A stretch of 64,000 nucleotides of DNA from Drosophila miranda. Taxonomy: Eukaryota; Arthropoda; Insecta; Diptera; Drosophilidae. How positions within the stretch are numbered: the first letter of the stretch is position 1; each line of letters opens with the position of its first letter. Under the pieces are notes generated by a model. That model had not been told where the DNA came from, did not search any database, and worked only from the letters and a program-made list of their open reading frames with translations. The position numbers were made by a program, and so were the translations under genes. Below are positions 9,985 through 22,789 of this stretch, one piece after another. The stretch is from NCBI RefSeq assembly GCF_003369915.1, contig NW_022881614.1, forward strand, positions 5,849,001 through 5,913,000, in the 5' to 3' direction.

Positions 9985-10932
9985 TATGGCTGTGTGCATG
10001 CACCGGATACGATCCATCCGAACACCGTGCTCTGGGCCACAGGAAGGCCGTCCTCGCGTGCCAGGAACCCGGGATCACTTTCGGGTAGACGTCGGCGCCT
10101 AAGACCAGAGAGATGGTGGCTGGTCGATGGAATTGCGCATCTGCGAGCTTCAGGTCGTCAAATCGAGCCCGGATCGTATCGCTCAAAGGTCGGATCGGCG
10201 TGCGGATGCGCAAACGGGGCTCGACCTTCAGGATGGCTTCCAGTCGGAAGTCGCCCGTCTTGGTACGAATGACCGCGGTGCACACCTTCTCGTTGCCGAC
10301 GCGCGTAGAGGGTATCGTGAAGGCGGAGGCCAATGAGTCGTCAATGCAGCTCACCGGCGTGCATGGGTCGATGAGCGCGCCCGTTTCAAAATCCTTCGAG
10401 CCCGTATCCAGGACCACCAGCTCCGTCGGGAGGATATTGAGGCTCCTATGTTGTAGAAGGGAGCTTACGGAGGGCGCCTGGGTTCCTACGACGGGGCGGT
10501 TCACGGGGTGACGGGGACGGCACTCAGCTTGAGCCGCTGGACTCGCAAACGATGAGGTCGCGGTTCCTACGACCGGTCGGCTGACGGGCCGACGAGGACG
10601 GCGTGGGCCGATGTAGCTGTCGACTGTAATCGCGAGGCTGAGCGGGCTGGACAGCGAGGCGCGGAGATGTGGAGTAGCGTGTGGTGGTTCTTGCCACACA
10701 CCCCGCACAGCCCGCCACTGAGGCAGTCCTTCCCGGAGTGCTGGTGCGCCAGGCAGTTGGCGCAGTATTTGTTTCTCAGGACGGCTCGGAGCCTCTTCTC
10801 AGGGCTCAGGCGCAGAAACACATGGCAGGTCCGTAGCGGGTGTATTCCTGAGCAGACTCGGCAACGGTAGGTGCCTCTACCCCGTGGATGCCGGCTCTCC
10901 CCGGTGCGGTTGGCGCGTGAGCGTGGGGCCAT
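9985..10932 (-). pseudogene. BEL gag zinc knuckles and protease, unit 2
   Basis: This is a near-identical copy of 4764-5716. The knuckle frame (from 10932) is unchanged. The protease frame differs by a 4-bp loss near 10072, which shifts it after YPKVI, so it loses FGWIVSGACTQP and reads on through the G-tract as a glycine run to 9806. It occupies the same odd position after integrase. Confidence 0.8.
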
Positions 10933-11017
10933 GTCTGGATACGATGAACTAGGAGGAAGGAAAGTGGTCGAAGAAGTATTAGTAATGAAACTTGGAGCTT
11001 TGGAAGGTACATTCGCG

Positions 11018-13813
11018 TTATTGTTGGACGGAACTAGGGCGTTCTACTGGGAGGAGAACGACCTATACAACAGGCCTTTTAAGGACCCCGCGGGCAGTAA
11101 GGATATCTACCACACGGACTCTGTCGTCAGCGCCGGGATACACGGACTGGACTCTCCCGAGCCGCCATTCATTGGAGGGCAGGTTGTCTTCTTTGACGAC
11201 AACCATATCCCCAACCTGGAGGTTTGGCGTCGGCGTCTGCCACTTAGTGCGCTTGTGGAGCTCTTTGAGGTATTCCTCTTTCCACCGCTGGCAAAACTGT
11301 TGGGTGAGCGCCTTTAAATGCTGCCATCGATTGATTATTGATTTAAGGTCACCCTTTATTTCGGGTTCGGCCGTGGACATCAAGGGTCCCCCGGTAAGGA
11401 AGTGCCCGGGAGTAAGGGCCAGCAACTCAGTTGGATCTTCGGACATCGGCGAGAGCGGCCTGGAATTAAGGCATGCTTCGATCTTTGCGAGAAGCGTGGA
11501 AAGCTCTTCGAAAGTGTACTTCCGAGTGGACGTGGCTTTGTAAAAGAGAGTTTTGAAACTCTTCACCCCGGCTTCCCATAGACCTCCCATGTGTGGAGCT
11601 CCTGGTGGGATAAAACGCCACGAAACCCGGTGATGGCTGTACGCATCAGTTATCGAGCCCTTGAATGCTTCTAGGAAGTCACGGGAAAGCATCTTGGCGG
11701 CACCAACGAAAGTTTTGCCATTGTCGGAGTGAATGCGCTGCGGACACCCTCGTCGTGCGACGAAACGAGCGAAGGCTGCAAGAAATTTCTCGGTCGTGAG
11801 ATCCGACGTGGGCTCCAAATGGATCGCCTTCGTGGAAAAACACACGAACACACACACATACCCCTTGGTTATCAGGCACGCTCTGCCTGTGTAATTCCGT
11901 ATTTCGAAGGGACCCGCGTAGTCAATTCCGGTGTGCGTGAACGGTCTGGAAAAGGACGTTCGTTCCGTAGGAAGATCACCCATCATTTGGGCTTGCAACT
12001 TCTGTCTGTGGATGACGCATACCTTGCAGGAGTTTACCACCCCCTTCATGAGTTTCTGAACCTTGGGAATCCAGAACTTGGATCGGATAAGTCGCACCAT
12101 TAGTTGGTTCCCGCCATGAAGAGTTATCCGGTGGGTGAATTGCGCGAGAAGGCGGGATAGCCGGCAGCGGTACGGCATAATAATGGGATGCCGTTCGTCG
12201 TACTTCAGAAAGGTAGAAGTTGCGATACGGCCACATGCTCTTATGAGCCCATGTTTGTCTAGGAACGGGTTCAAATTCAGGATAGAACTTGACCTTGGCA
12301 CTGGCTTCTCGCTTAGGCAGTGATGCTCTTGGGAGTATTCCCTGCGCTGAGTCTCTAGGATAAGAGTGCGCTCAGCTTCGGTAATGTCTTCGCTTGCAAG
12401 GTGGTCCTCTTGTCCGGTGACCAGCTCCCGGCAGCGATCTGTGAAGCGAAGGACATAAGCACGGACTCGCAGGGCTCTCTCCAGATTGGAGAACCGATCG
12501 AGGAAGTCTTCGGATGGGCTCGGTGCAAAATGAACCTTCAGAGCACGTTGCTCGAAGGTTATCACGGGATCGTCCCCGCCTTGGGCTGGCCATTGATGCC
12601 GGGGCCCTTGCAACCACGCTGGTCCGTGCCACCAGAGTTGGTTCTCGACGAGCTCCTGTAAGGATACGCCCCTGCTGGCGAGGTCGGCGGGATTTTGTGC
12701 GGACGGAACGTGACCCCAATTCTCGACCCCGGTGGCTTGCGAAATTCTGGTCACTCGGTTGGCCACGAAGGTAGTCCAGTGGCAAGCAGGCTTTTTCAGC
12801 CAGGACAGGACTATAGCGGAATCTGTCCAGAAGTAACAGGTTGTAGGTGCGCTTGGCATATTTGGCAGGATAGCCGTCGCCATTTCGGACAGCAGCACGG
12901 CGCCGCACAGCTCTAACCGGGGGAGCGATACAGTCTTAATGGGTGCGACTCGTGTTTTCGCGGTAAGCAACTGCACCTTGACCAGGTGGTCAGTCTCGAT
13001 GCGTACGTAGATCGCCGCACCGTACGCCTTTTCGGACGCATCGCAAAATCCGTGATGCTCGACCCTTACAGCTGGTTCGGAGCCAATCCACCTTGGAATG
13101 CGGATCTGGTCGAGAGCGGAGTAGCTCCGCAGAAAACTCTGCCAGCGCTGACGCATCTCGGTCGGAAGATCTTCGTCCCATCCCACTTCTTGCAAGCAGA
13201 TCTCTGGCATGAAGATCTTTGACCGGACAATGAAAGGCGCCAACCAGCCCGCAGGGTCGAACAACCTTGCCATCTGGGAAAGCACCGCTCGCTTGGTATT
13301 GGATGCCGTAGATGCCAGTTCTGGCGGAACGAAGAAGAAATCGTCTGTTGTCGCCTTCCAGCGAATTCCGAGAGTCTTGGCTGTGCGTTCTGCCTCGAGT
13401 TCAAGGAAGTCGGTGTGAAGGAGATGGTCATTCGGAATGGTAGTCAGGATATCCTTGTGGTTGGACGTCCATTTTCTCAGTGGAAACCCGGCAGAACTCA
13501 GGGCGGCCTGTAACTCGCGGATAGCTAGTTGAGCCTCAGTGGGAGAGTCTGCTCACGCTAGGACGTCGTCGACATACATACAGGACCGAATGATGTGACT
13601 GGCTCTTGGGAATCGGGACTGGACATCGTCTGCAAGCTGTTGCAACACCCGGATGGCGAGAAAGGGAGCACAATTGACTCCAAAGGTGACAGTTTGCAAC
13701 TCATAGTCGCGTATCTCGAAACAAAATTCGCTGGAAGGGGGGGTGCTTCGGATCTACCCAAATCTGCCGATACATCTTGGTGATGGACAAGATCGGGACA
13801 GTCGGGGGTTCGA
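11018..13813 (-). pseudogene. BEL partial RT, RNase H and integrase, unit 2
   Basis: This copy of 5802-8600 has the same RT truncation, frameshift and TGA after YVDDVLA (about 13552). The open frame 13285-11063 has 740 codons. Relative to unit 1 a one-codon loss (near 12304) and a few substitutions are seen. The frame ends early near the C-terminus because the base at 11065 turns an integrase codon into a stop. The RNase H and integrase D, D and E motifs are present as in unit 1. Confidence 0.85.
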
Positions 13814-14316
13814 GCTGATCGTTCAGTTCGGCAAGGCATTGCGCGTAGACCGCGTAGCAGTCATCGTACATCCCCTGGACGTCAGCTGCCCCCTACTACT
13901 TCCGTTATAGCCTCCACACAGGTCTCGAACTCCGCGTCCACCTTCGCCCACAGGCTTCGGAGTTGATCTCGATGGACTTGGGAGAGCGAGCGGGTAGGTG
14001 TGCTAGCATCTGGAGCGCTGAGCTTCTGGTCGAAGCGTGTCAGTCTGCTTGCAGCCAAGGCAAACTTAGACCGTGCGGAACTGACGACCGATTGGGCCAT
14101 AGTGCTCGGAACCGTGCGAGGGACGACCGAGGGGAGCAACAAGGCCTCAAAGGCATGTGGTGTGTGAGCCCTGGACGTGGTCGGACCTCGCTCAGCTGGG
14201 GCCGGACGGGAAGCTGTGGGCGTAGGGATTGAGCCGTTGGAGCTGGGTGGATGGGTCAAACTCAGCGAACTCCCCCGCCTAAACTTCTTGCGAGATTTCT
14301 TCTCACCAGTGGGCAT
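13814..14316 (-). pseudogene. BEL gag N-terminus, unit 2
   Basis: This copy of 8601-9103 starts MPTGEKKSRKKFRRG at 14316 and has the same frameshift and the same fusion into RT. It differs from unit 1 by single substitutions only (for example LTRFDQKL against LTLFDQKL). Confidence 0.75.
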
Positions 14317-15465
14317 GGTTGGCTGATGGATTTGCGATAGCGCGTATCAGAGTCGCAAAGCAGGTGTGCGGAAATGGAGAAGTGGAAGTTGTGAACAACG
14401 AACCGTGGTTATGTGGCCTTGGCGGGATTTATCGCGAGTATTTATATAGTAGAAGTCGGGCACCGCGGCCGGAATATAAAAATATAAAATACTACGATCA
14501 AATAAAAAACAAAGGGCCAACCAAGAGCGACTAATAAGGATGAGCAATGATATGGATGCACAAGGTACCCCTATATAGAGTCGGTTGCAAACGAATGTTG
14601 AAAACAATATACCCTCGAAGTGCTGGGTAGCGCTACACTTGGCGTTCCGTTACGGTCAAGCGCGGCACCGAAAAATATTCTCCCACCAACAACAGCGCAA
14701 GCAAACGGTGGAGAAGCGAAAGCGAAAGGAAAAACGAAACGAATGCACCGCTGCTGCTGCTTGTATGTGTGTGCGTATGGATGTAAGTGCTATGTACCGT
14801 GGTTTGGGTTGACGACCCAACCTTTTGGCGAGATGTAAAACAACGGTTAAAACGGTGGATGACCGTTTTATATGCAATATGTATAATTTTAAAATGCGTA
14901 CGTATGTATGTATATGTAAGATAAATATATATGTGGTGCCGTATGTATGGATCGTGTCTTATTTTTGTTGGCAATATAATTAGTTAAATACGGAGACGCA
15001 GTGATTTATTTTCTTTATTTATAAAACCGAAAACCGATGGAACGTTGAGCATGGAAAAAAAAAACAACAAACCAATTGCAAGCATATGAATTTATGATTG
15101 TTGTCAGCCGCTTGGATTGCGTTGCGATGTGTACAGGTGCTTGTATGCATGTGCATATGTCAGCAACCAAAGCTCAGCTAGCTGGGAGAGGTAGGAATAT
15201 ATACACTGGATCGGAGGTTGACCGCAGGAGCTTGCTCGGATCAAATTAAACCTTTGGAGAAGTAGGTGGCCACAACCGTTGGCAGAACGAAGTATGGTTT
15301 AATTTGGAGCTAGAGCGACGGGTACTCGGACTGGGATGGAAAACTCGCACAAAATCACTGCCCGGGTGTTGGGCTTACTTATCTTGAACTTAGAGCGATC
15401 CGCCGATGCTGGCTGGGGTAAGCTTCTCCTTATGGGGAAGGCGAAGATCCGGCTCGAAGGACCAA
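14317..15465 (-). other. BEL leader of unit 2, full length, with primer site
   Basis: About 1.15 kb without a coding frame lie between gag and the 5' LTR. The part 15448-15465, read on the minus strand, begins TTGGTCCTTCGAGCCGGA directly after the LTR end, which is the expected place of the primer binding site. The tRNA was not identified. Confidence 0.7.
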
Positions 15466-15783
15466 TGTTTGTAGGAGGGCGGATCACCGGAGCGGCTTTC
15501 CAGCGACGAGTGGGAAAATATCCAATAAATATGTTCCTTGTATTTCGGTATATATGTATGTGGACTGTAGGTGCGCGTATGTGCACGACGACAGCTTGTA
15601 GCGGGGTGGGAAACGTAACTAAAACTAGGCCTTACGATCTATGCTCCATGATGGCTTGAGCGCCGGGTGGATCGTGGGTCGTAAAGTCTCCCGAGCGCCC
15701 CTCCGAGCGCGCGAGAGCGAGTTGAGACCGGAGCGCACGAAGTTGGCACAGTGCGCGGCAATCGTCTGCTGCTGGCCTGAACA
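15466..15783 (-). repeat. 5' LTR of the BEL/Pao array
   Basis: This 318-bp LTR runs on the minus strand from TGTTCAGGCC (15783) to CCTACAAACA (15466). It matches 4364-4704 apart from the 24-bp insertion in the latter. It is followed on the + strand by 88 bp of flank before the next BEL element. Confidence 0.85.
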
Positions 15784-15872
15784 CATCATATACATGAATA
15801 TGTCTAAAAAATGTCAATTTGAGAAAAGGGTTTATTAGTTACGTTTTATCTTCATATCAATATTAATACTTT

Positions 15873-16241
15873 TGTTGTGAAATCCTCGATACGAGATTTC
15901 AATGTTGAGCAGAAATGCTCTGGGGAATCTTTGCGTTTAATAATGTACTACACGATATTGACAATTCGAGATTTATTCATTTGGACTTCAATCAACTTAA
16001 ACTTTAATCTTAATCGCGTATAGAGTATGTATGTATGTAATGGGTAATACGGGTTTAAGCGCGGCCGGCTGCAACTGCTAATTGTCGTTGTGATTTCGTC
16101 GAAACGCAAACGAAGACTCTTCATGGTGATCGGAAACGAGGTTACGCCGCCCTAGCATGAAACGACGCAGTTCTCCGAGTGGGCAATCGCAGTTAGAGCG
16201 CTCTCACTCTCTTTGTAGTTTAACCCTTAGAAAACCGTCCA
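15873..16241 (-). repeat. 3' LTR of the second BEL/Pao element
   Basis: It starts TGGACGG on the minus strand and ends CACAACA. Upstream on the minus strand is ATTGGGGGCGGCA, the likely polypurine tract. Confidence 0.9.
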
Positions 16242-16366
16242 TGCCGCCCCCAATACTGGGACCAGTATTAGAAACCAAAGGATGTCACATGTGAATGCTC
16301 TGTGAATAAATAAAGTGTTCGTTATGGTACATGTATGGTCGAATAGAGCTAGCAACGGTGGTAGGA

Positions 16367-19300
16367 TTATTCTGAGGTCTGTGGCAACGGTAGCCGACAT
16401 ACTTTAGAGACCGATCGTTTGTATACGCCTGATGATGTTTTAACAGTTGCGACTCTGACTAAACTGTCAGCTCCAGGGTGAACTTCTATTATCCTTCCCA
16501 GTTTCCACTTGTTGGGTGGCAGTCGGTCATCCTTGACAATTACTAGATCGCTGACTTGTAGATTGTCGGTTTCATGTCGCCACTTTGGACGGGCTTGAAG
16601 ATGTGATAGCCAATCCGAACTCCAACGTTTCCAAAATTGCCGGATCATTTTCTGTCCTTCCAGAAATTGGACTGTGAGTGGAACATCCCTTGTCGTTACA
16701 TCCGTCGGTGCTAATAATGAATCTCCAATAAGAAAATGTGCCGGGGTGAGGACAGCTAGGTCCTCCGGCTCCGCGCTTAGTGGACATAATGGCCTGGAAT
16801 TTAAACAGGCTTCAATTTGTGTTAGCACGGTAGCAATAGAGATGTGTTTTGACAGACTTTACATTTGCCTCCCAAAGTCCTCCGAAATTAGGACTATGCG
16901 GTGGATTAAAATGCCATTGGACGTTTCGGGCCGCTAAAGCAGGTATTACAGTTGTGGGTAGCTCTCGTTTCAAATGTATTTGCCAGGTTTGAAGAGTCCG
17001 GTCGGCACCAATGAAGTTCGTGCCGCAGTCGCTATACATGTGTTGACAGTAGCCCCGACGCGCGATAAAACGTTGTAGGGCCATGAGAAAGTGTTCGGTG
17101 GTTAAGCCCGTGACCGCTTCAAGATGAATTGCCTTTGTAGCCAAACAGATGAAAACTGCGATATCCGCCTTGTAGTTTGTGTGTCCACGGAATCTGGATG
17201 CTTGAATTTCGAACGCGCCTGTATAGTCCACTCCGGTGGCGATGAATGCACGAGTTGGCGGATTGACTCTATGTAGGGGAAGATCGGCCATAAATTGTGC
17301 TGCTGGTTTCGGTCGGTGACGAAAACATCGGACGCATTGTCGAAGAATGCGTTTGACAGTTTGTTTTCCGTTGACTATCCAGAATTTGTGTCGAATAGTG
17401 GCCAGCGTTAATTCGGTGCCGCCGTGGAGTGCGAGACGGTGGGCATTACGCACGACGAGATCGGTAAAATGATGATGATTGGGAATGATCATTGGTTGTC
17501 GCTGGCTTATCGGAAGGTGCATTGCATTTCGCAGTCGACCTCTGACTCGTAGAATTTGTTGGTCATCCAGAAATGGGGATAATTGACACAGCTTGTGTGT
17601 GCCCGATAGTGCCTTGTTTCCCTTCAACCTCAATATTTCTGTCGCGTAGACCTCCTGTTGAATGCTGCGAACGAGATGAATTAAAGCGTTGTCGAGCTCC
17701 TGCACACTCAGTGGTCCAGACAGTTTGTCCCCTTTGGCTTGAATGTTACGTATAAACCGTAGAACATATGCCATGACTGATATTAACCTGTCGTATGAGG
17801 ACGAGTTTTGGATGAAGGCTTCTGGAGCCTCCGAGACTTGCACAGCATTTTGGAACAAAACTGATGGTTTCTCCTCGATTATAGTCCTGTCGATGTCCTG
17901 ACTGGGAACTCCGTTTGCCGGCCATTGGCTTTCCGGCTGCTGTAGCCACGATGGTCCAGACCACAATAATGGATGTACTGCTAACTCTTGTGGTGTTAAG
18001 CCACGAGTTGCGCAGTCTGCTGGGTTTACCGCAGTAGGTACATGTCTCCACTGAGTTGATGTACTATGCTCCAAAATCTGTCCAACGCGATTTGACACAA
18101 AGGTTTGCCATCGGTGGGGATCTCCATTTATCCAAAACAAAACGATAGTAGCATCTGACCAATAGAAGGTTGCCATAGGTGGTCCTGCAGTGCGAATTTG
18201 GTCCCGGATCCATTTTGCCAGTTTAACTGCCAGCAGCGCACCCGAAAGTTCGACTCGTGGAATTGTGATCGGTTTCGTGGGTGTGACTCGACTGCGTGCA
18301 GCTAGCAAATGATTTTGAATCAATCCGTTTGGTAGCTCTGCACGAATATATGCACATGCTGCATACGCCAGTGATGATCCATCGCAGAAAACATGTAGCT
18401 GTAATGACGCAAGCTCGTGGATGTTGAAGCGCAGCCATCGTGGTACTTGAATTTGCTCGACATATGGCAAGTTCTGTATGAATCCCTGCCATCTATCAAG
18501 CAGTTCGGTTGGCACCGGTTCATCCCAGTCCAGTTGTGCTAGGCTGCCATCGTTGCGTTTGATGCGGGCCATCCATGAGTCCTTCGCGGTCGTGACACAG
18601 GGCGTGATGAAACCTAATGGGTCGTACAGTCGGGCGACTGTGGAAAGTAAGGAACGTTTAGTATGTGCGTGACTGATTTCAAAATTTATCTTGAACCCAA
18701 AATAGTCTTGATGTGGATGCCAATAGAGGCCTAAGGTTTTAACGGGATCTTGGTACTCAAACTCTAATAATATCTTATGAGACAAATGGTCTGGAGGTAT
18801 GTCTTGTAGCATTGAAGCGTCATTCGCAGACCACTTTCGAAGTTCCATTCCTGCTGATCGTAAGGCTCCGATCAATTGATTTTGAATTTCTAATGCTCCT
18901 TCGCGAGTGGAAGCTCCGCTTTGTACGTCGTCAACGTATATTTCGTGTCGAAGGACCCTTTCCGCGAGTGGGTATCGGTCGCGTTCATCCTTCGCCAGTT
19001 GATGTATGACGCGAATGGCTGTGTAAGGAGCTGAAGCGGTTCCAAACGTAACTGTGTTGAGATAATACTCAGCTACTTGGTTGTGTTCGTCATGCCAAAA
19101 GATGCGTTGATATTGCGAATCCTCTGCATTCATGTCAATGCATCTATACATCTTCTGAATGTCGGCAGCAAAAACAAAACGATGGAAACGCCAATTCAGG
19201 ACCACGCCGGCTCGATCGTTTTGGAGCGCTGGTCCGGTGCATAGGACGTCATTGAGCGATTTTCCGTTTGACGTTTTACAGGAGGCGTCATATACTACTC

Positions 19301-21781
19301 TAACCTTAGTAGTGACACTTTCCTCTTTGAATACTGCGTGATGAGGCAAGGTGCAACATGTGGACTCGATTTCATTCTCCTTGCTAATGGTGCAATGCTG
19401 CTGCTCCTTGGTTGTTACTTTGGTCAGCTGGCCTAGTTGAAAGTACTCATTCATGACTTCCGAATATTTGGCTTGCAGCTCCGGCTGCCTTTGGAATCTT
19501 CGTTGAAGCATTTGGAATCGATTAATCGCGATTTGACGTGATTTGCCTAGCACGTGCGAAGGGTCAAACAAACGCTTAAGTGGTAACCGTACCAAATACT
19601 TGCCGTTTCGTTGACGGATGTGAGTTCGTTTAAAATGCTCCTCGCACCATCGCTCTTCTGGTGTGAGCTGTTTTGCAGAACCGAGATGCTCCATTTCGAA
19701 GAATTTCTGGACGAGATTCTCTAGCCTGTTGTGGAGACATCTAATGGTGACAGCGTGTGAGCGTGTGGAAGTGGCTCGACCAAAGACTATCCAGCCAAGC
19801 TGGGTGTGCTGTGCAATTGGTTGGTTCTCCTTTCCTCTGCAGATATCTGAAAGCAGGATCTGTGGGATTACGTCCGCTCCCAGCAGAAGATCAATCCGTT
19901 GTGATTTGTAGAACCTGGGATCGGCGAGTTCTATTCCGTTCAAATGAGGACATTGCTGCAATTTGATGGATTTTGAAGGTAATTGCGATGTAAGCGTTTT
20001 AAGTATAAACGCAGTATCAATGGTAGTACAAAACTGCGAAGTACAAGAACTTAATGACAATTCTGTAGTGTAGGTACACCTGTTCTTGGAGGTGGTCCCA
20101 ACTCCAGCAATTTCTGCCGAAATTGGATGCCGCTTGAGGTTGAGAGCCTGCACTGTGTGCTCTGTAATGAGGGTTCCTTCTGAGCCTGAATCCACTAACG
20201 CACGTACCACAGCTGATTGGCCAGTGTGGGGGTTGTGGATTGTGACCAGGGCAGTGGCCAGAAGGACAGTGCTGGGTCCGTGATGCGTTGCCGTAGCGGA
20301 GACTAGTTGCGCAGAGTGTGTTCTCACAGACGAGTCGGTCGCTGCAGACTGTGGATGACCACCGGAACTAGTGTTGGGAACAGCTGGGAGAGGCTGTGCA
20401 GTGCTCTGAGTAAGAAGTGGGGTCCTAGCGTAGAGTTGCGTAGGTGTAGCCCTGCCAGATGAGTCGCTCGTTGTATACTGCCAGGAGTTACCGGAACGAG
20501 CGCTATGGGAGGCTGCGTGAGGCTGTGTTGCCACCTGAGCAGGAGTTGGGAAGTGCAGCAGTGTATGGTGTCTTTGACCACACTGCGTGCAGTTCCTTTT
20601 ACTGGTACATTTTGAAAGTGCATGGGAACGGCTCAGACAGTTGAGGCATGCCTTTGCATGATCGACGATGGCTTTCCTTGCAAAGCAGTCCTTGGACAAA
20701 AGGTCCGGGCAATGCCGAAGATTGTGACTGTCGCTACAGTAAGGGCAGCGAGTGTATTCGGCAACCGCAGTCTTGGCGTGGAAACTGTTGCCCTTGTATG
20801 TTACGTTGCCAACTGACTTCTTCGGGTGCCTTTGATTGACAGGCTGCGGCACAGGTGTCCGCGTCGTGGAGTGGCCTCGATTTTCGAACACATCGATGCT
20901 GACGAGACGGTCGTTGAGAAATGATTGTAGCTGAGAAAATGTGGCAAGTTCGGCAGAGCTACCGAGATGGAGCTCCCAAGCTTGCAGTGTCGTGCTTGAC
21001 AGTCTGGAAGTGAGATGATGAGCCATCCAATGCTGAACATCTAGATTCTTGAAAGCATTGAGACAAACCGTCGCAACATTAAGCATATGTTTTATATCAG
21101 CAGACTGCTCCTTTGTCAACTGTGGCAAGTCATACAAACCGTTCATATGGTACATAAACTGCAGCCGTTTGTTGTCGAGACTCCAAGCTGTTGCATAGTT
21201 ATTTCCCGCAAGCGCCATCTGCTGAATATCCTCGTCGCGATCCGAGGGAAGAGCTTGCTTCAGGAAATTAAACCTTTGGACGTCGGACAGTTTCTGGTTG
21301 TTATGGATGAGTTGAACAATGCATCGTGAAATGCCGGCCAATCCACAAACTTGCCTGTAAATGTCGGTACAGGTAGCTTGGGCAATTGCACTGATGATAC
21401 AGATGGATTTGCTGGCTCCGGATTCTGCTGTACCGGTGGTGCTCTTGGACATACATTTTCGTAGGCCTCTGATATGATGCTGAATGCCGTTGTATAGTCT
21501 TCATCAAAGCGAAAGGCCACTTCGCTGGACACATAACTATGCGTACTTGGACATCGAAGTATTAGTAAACGTTGATGATTTTGCTCAAATTCACCTAAGA
21601 ACCGTTGCAAAGTTTGTAAGCGCGTTTGAAAATAAGCTTTTGTTTTCCGATCTGCGCCATCCTTTCTGAAATTACGCACCGTTTGATTAACCCTCGCAAT
21701 GAGATTTGTCTGAATAACACTGAGATTGTCGATCTCCACCTGAGGATCGGCTTCGAGGTCGTGGGACTCGGCTTTTGACAT
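16367..21781 (-). pseudogene. BEL/Pao gag-pol with two frameshifts
   Basis: Gag starts at ATG 21781 (MSKAESHDLEADPQ). Its frame slips near 21313, after FHDALFNS, into the 1546-codon frame that ends at 16812. That frame carries zinc knuckles (CPYCSDSHNLRHC, CLNCLSRSHALSKC, CTQCGQRHHTLLH), protease (ALVDSGSEGT near residue 419, LGADVIPQI, LGWIVFG), RT (VRVVYDASCKT, FAADIQKMYR, YVDD near residue 839), RNase H (VFCDGSSLAYAAC) and integrase (from about residue 1329: HRLALHGGTEL, GVDYTGAFEI, MYSDCGTNFIGA, PNFGGLWEANVKS). A second slip near 16835 moves the integrase C-terminus (LTQIEACLNSRPL to 16367) into another frame. All catalytic residues are visible; only the two slips prevent a full product. 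Confidence 0.9.
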
Positions 21782-22322
21782 GTTGCTGTTATATGTGTAT
21801 GTACCTTTCTCACCCTTAGTTGCACTCTCTTTGACCCTGTACAAAATACCCACAACGAAACACTTACTCTGGTACTCGGGAGTGCTTCTCTTTGCTTAAA
21901 GCGTAGCTTAAGAGAACTTGCGAGTCGTTGTTGTTGGTGTTGTCCGAGCGGAGAGCAGAAACTGTGCTACTGTGAGCGTTGAGTTGAGGCCTTGTGTCTA
22001 GAGATGATATGCAGCAACAGAACGCTCGTTGGTCTCTTGGTCTCTGCTTTGCACGAGAGAGAGGCTGCCGTCTAACCGTCGGCTTGTGTTGTTGTTGTGT
22101 GCTACTGTCCAGGCGCAGAGCTATCGTCTGGTCTTCTTTGTCCCTGCTTCGTGCGAGAGATAGCGGCTGTTGGATAAACCGTTGGTTTGCGTTGTGTTTG
22201 CCGTTTACAGTTACAGCCGGTAAAATATGATTTTATTTGTACATTTAACTGAGCGCGGAACGAGGTAGAATCATATGCGTATAGTACGAATTAAACGCGG
22301 TTCCCCCATGGGCCACCAAAAA

Positions 22323-22694
22323 TGTTGTGAAATCCTCGATACGAGATTTCAATGTTGAGCAGAAATGCTCTGGGGAATCTTTGCGTTTAATATAGACAAT
22401 ATAGACGATATAGACAATTCGAGATTTATTCATTTGGACTTCAATCAACTTAAACTTTAATCTTAATCGCGTATAGAGTATGTATGTATGTAATGGGTAA
22501 TACGGGCTTAAGCGCGGCCGGCTGCAACTGCTAATTGTCGTTGTGATTTCGTCGAAACGCAAACGAAGACTCTTCATGGTGATCGGAAACGAGGTTACGC
22601 CGCCCTAGCATGAAACGACGCCGTTCTCCGAGTGGGCAATCGCAGTTAGAGCGCTCTCACTCTCTTTGTAGTTTAACCCTTAGAAAACCGTCCA
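22323..22694 (-). repeat. 5' LTR of the second BEL/Pao element
   Basis: It matches 15873-16241 end to end. Inside it on the minus strand TTTTTGGTGGCCCATGG follows, which is the primer site region. The 540 bp down to the gag ATG are leader without a coding frame. Confidence 0.9.
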
Positions 22695-22789
22695 ACTTTC
22701 ATATACAATTAACAAAATAGGGTATACAAAAGCGTATACCACGGCTTACACGCAATATAGCGACTCTTTTTTTGTTGAACTTTTTCGTT

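Larger units (their letters stand above)
4364..15783 (-). mobile_element. BEL/Pao element, tandemly duplicated and rearranged
   Basis: On the minus strand the order is 5' LTR (15783-15466), primer site, leader, then two nearly identical units (15080-9875 and 9867-4648), and the 3' LTR (4704-4364). Each unit reads gag N-terminus, RT (motif A onward), RNase H, integrase, gag zinc knuckles, protease, G-tract. The normal BEL order is gag-protease-RT-RNaseH-integrase. Both units share the same gag frameshift, RT frameshift and TGA after YVDDVLA, so these defects came before the duplication. The 5-bp flanks do not match, so the outer boundaries are not a clean single insertion. Confidence 0.8.
15873..22694 (-). 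mobile_element. Second BEL/Pao element, nearly complete
   Basis: Two LTRs (15873-16241, 369 bp; 22323-22694, 372 bp) enclose gag-pol on the minus strand. The element is flanked by the 5-bp direct repeat ACTTT (15868-15872 and 22695-22699), the target duplication size usual for BEL/Pao. The domain order is canonical: gag, zinc knuckles, protease, RT, RNase H, integrase. Only two frameshifts interrupt it. The LTRs differ by a small change near 15942-15960, so insertion is fairly recent. Confidence 0.93.

Noticed and set aside
4358..15788. Target duplication for the tandem BEL/Pao array
   Set aside because: The 5 bp before 4363 and after 15783 (CATCA) do not match; the left side is a rearranged older fragment.
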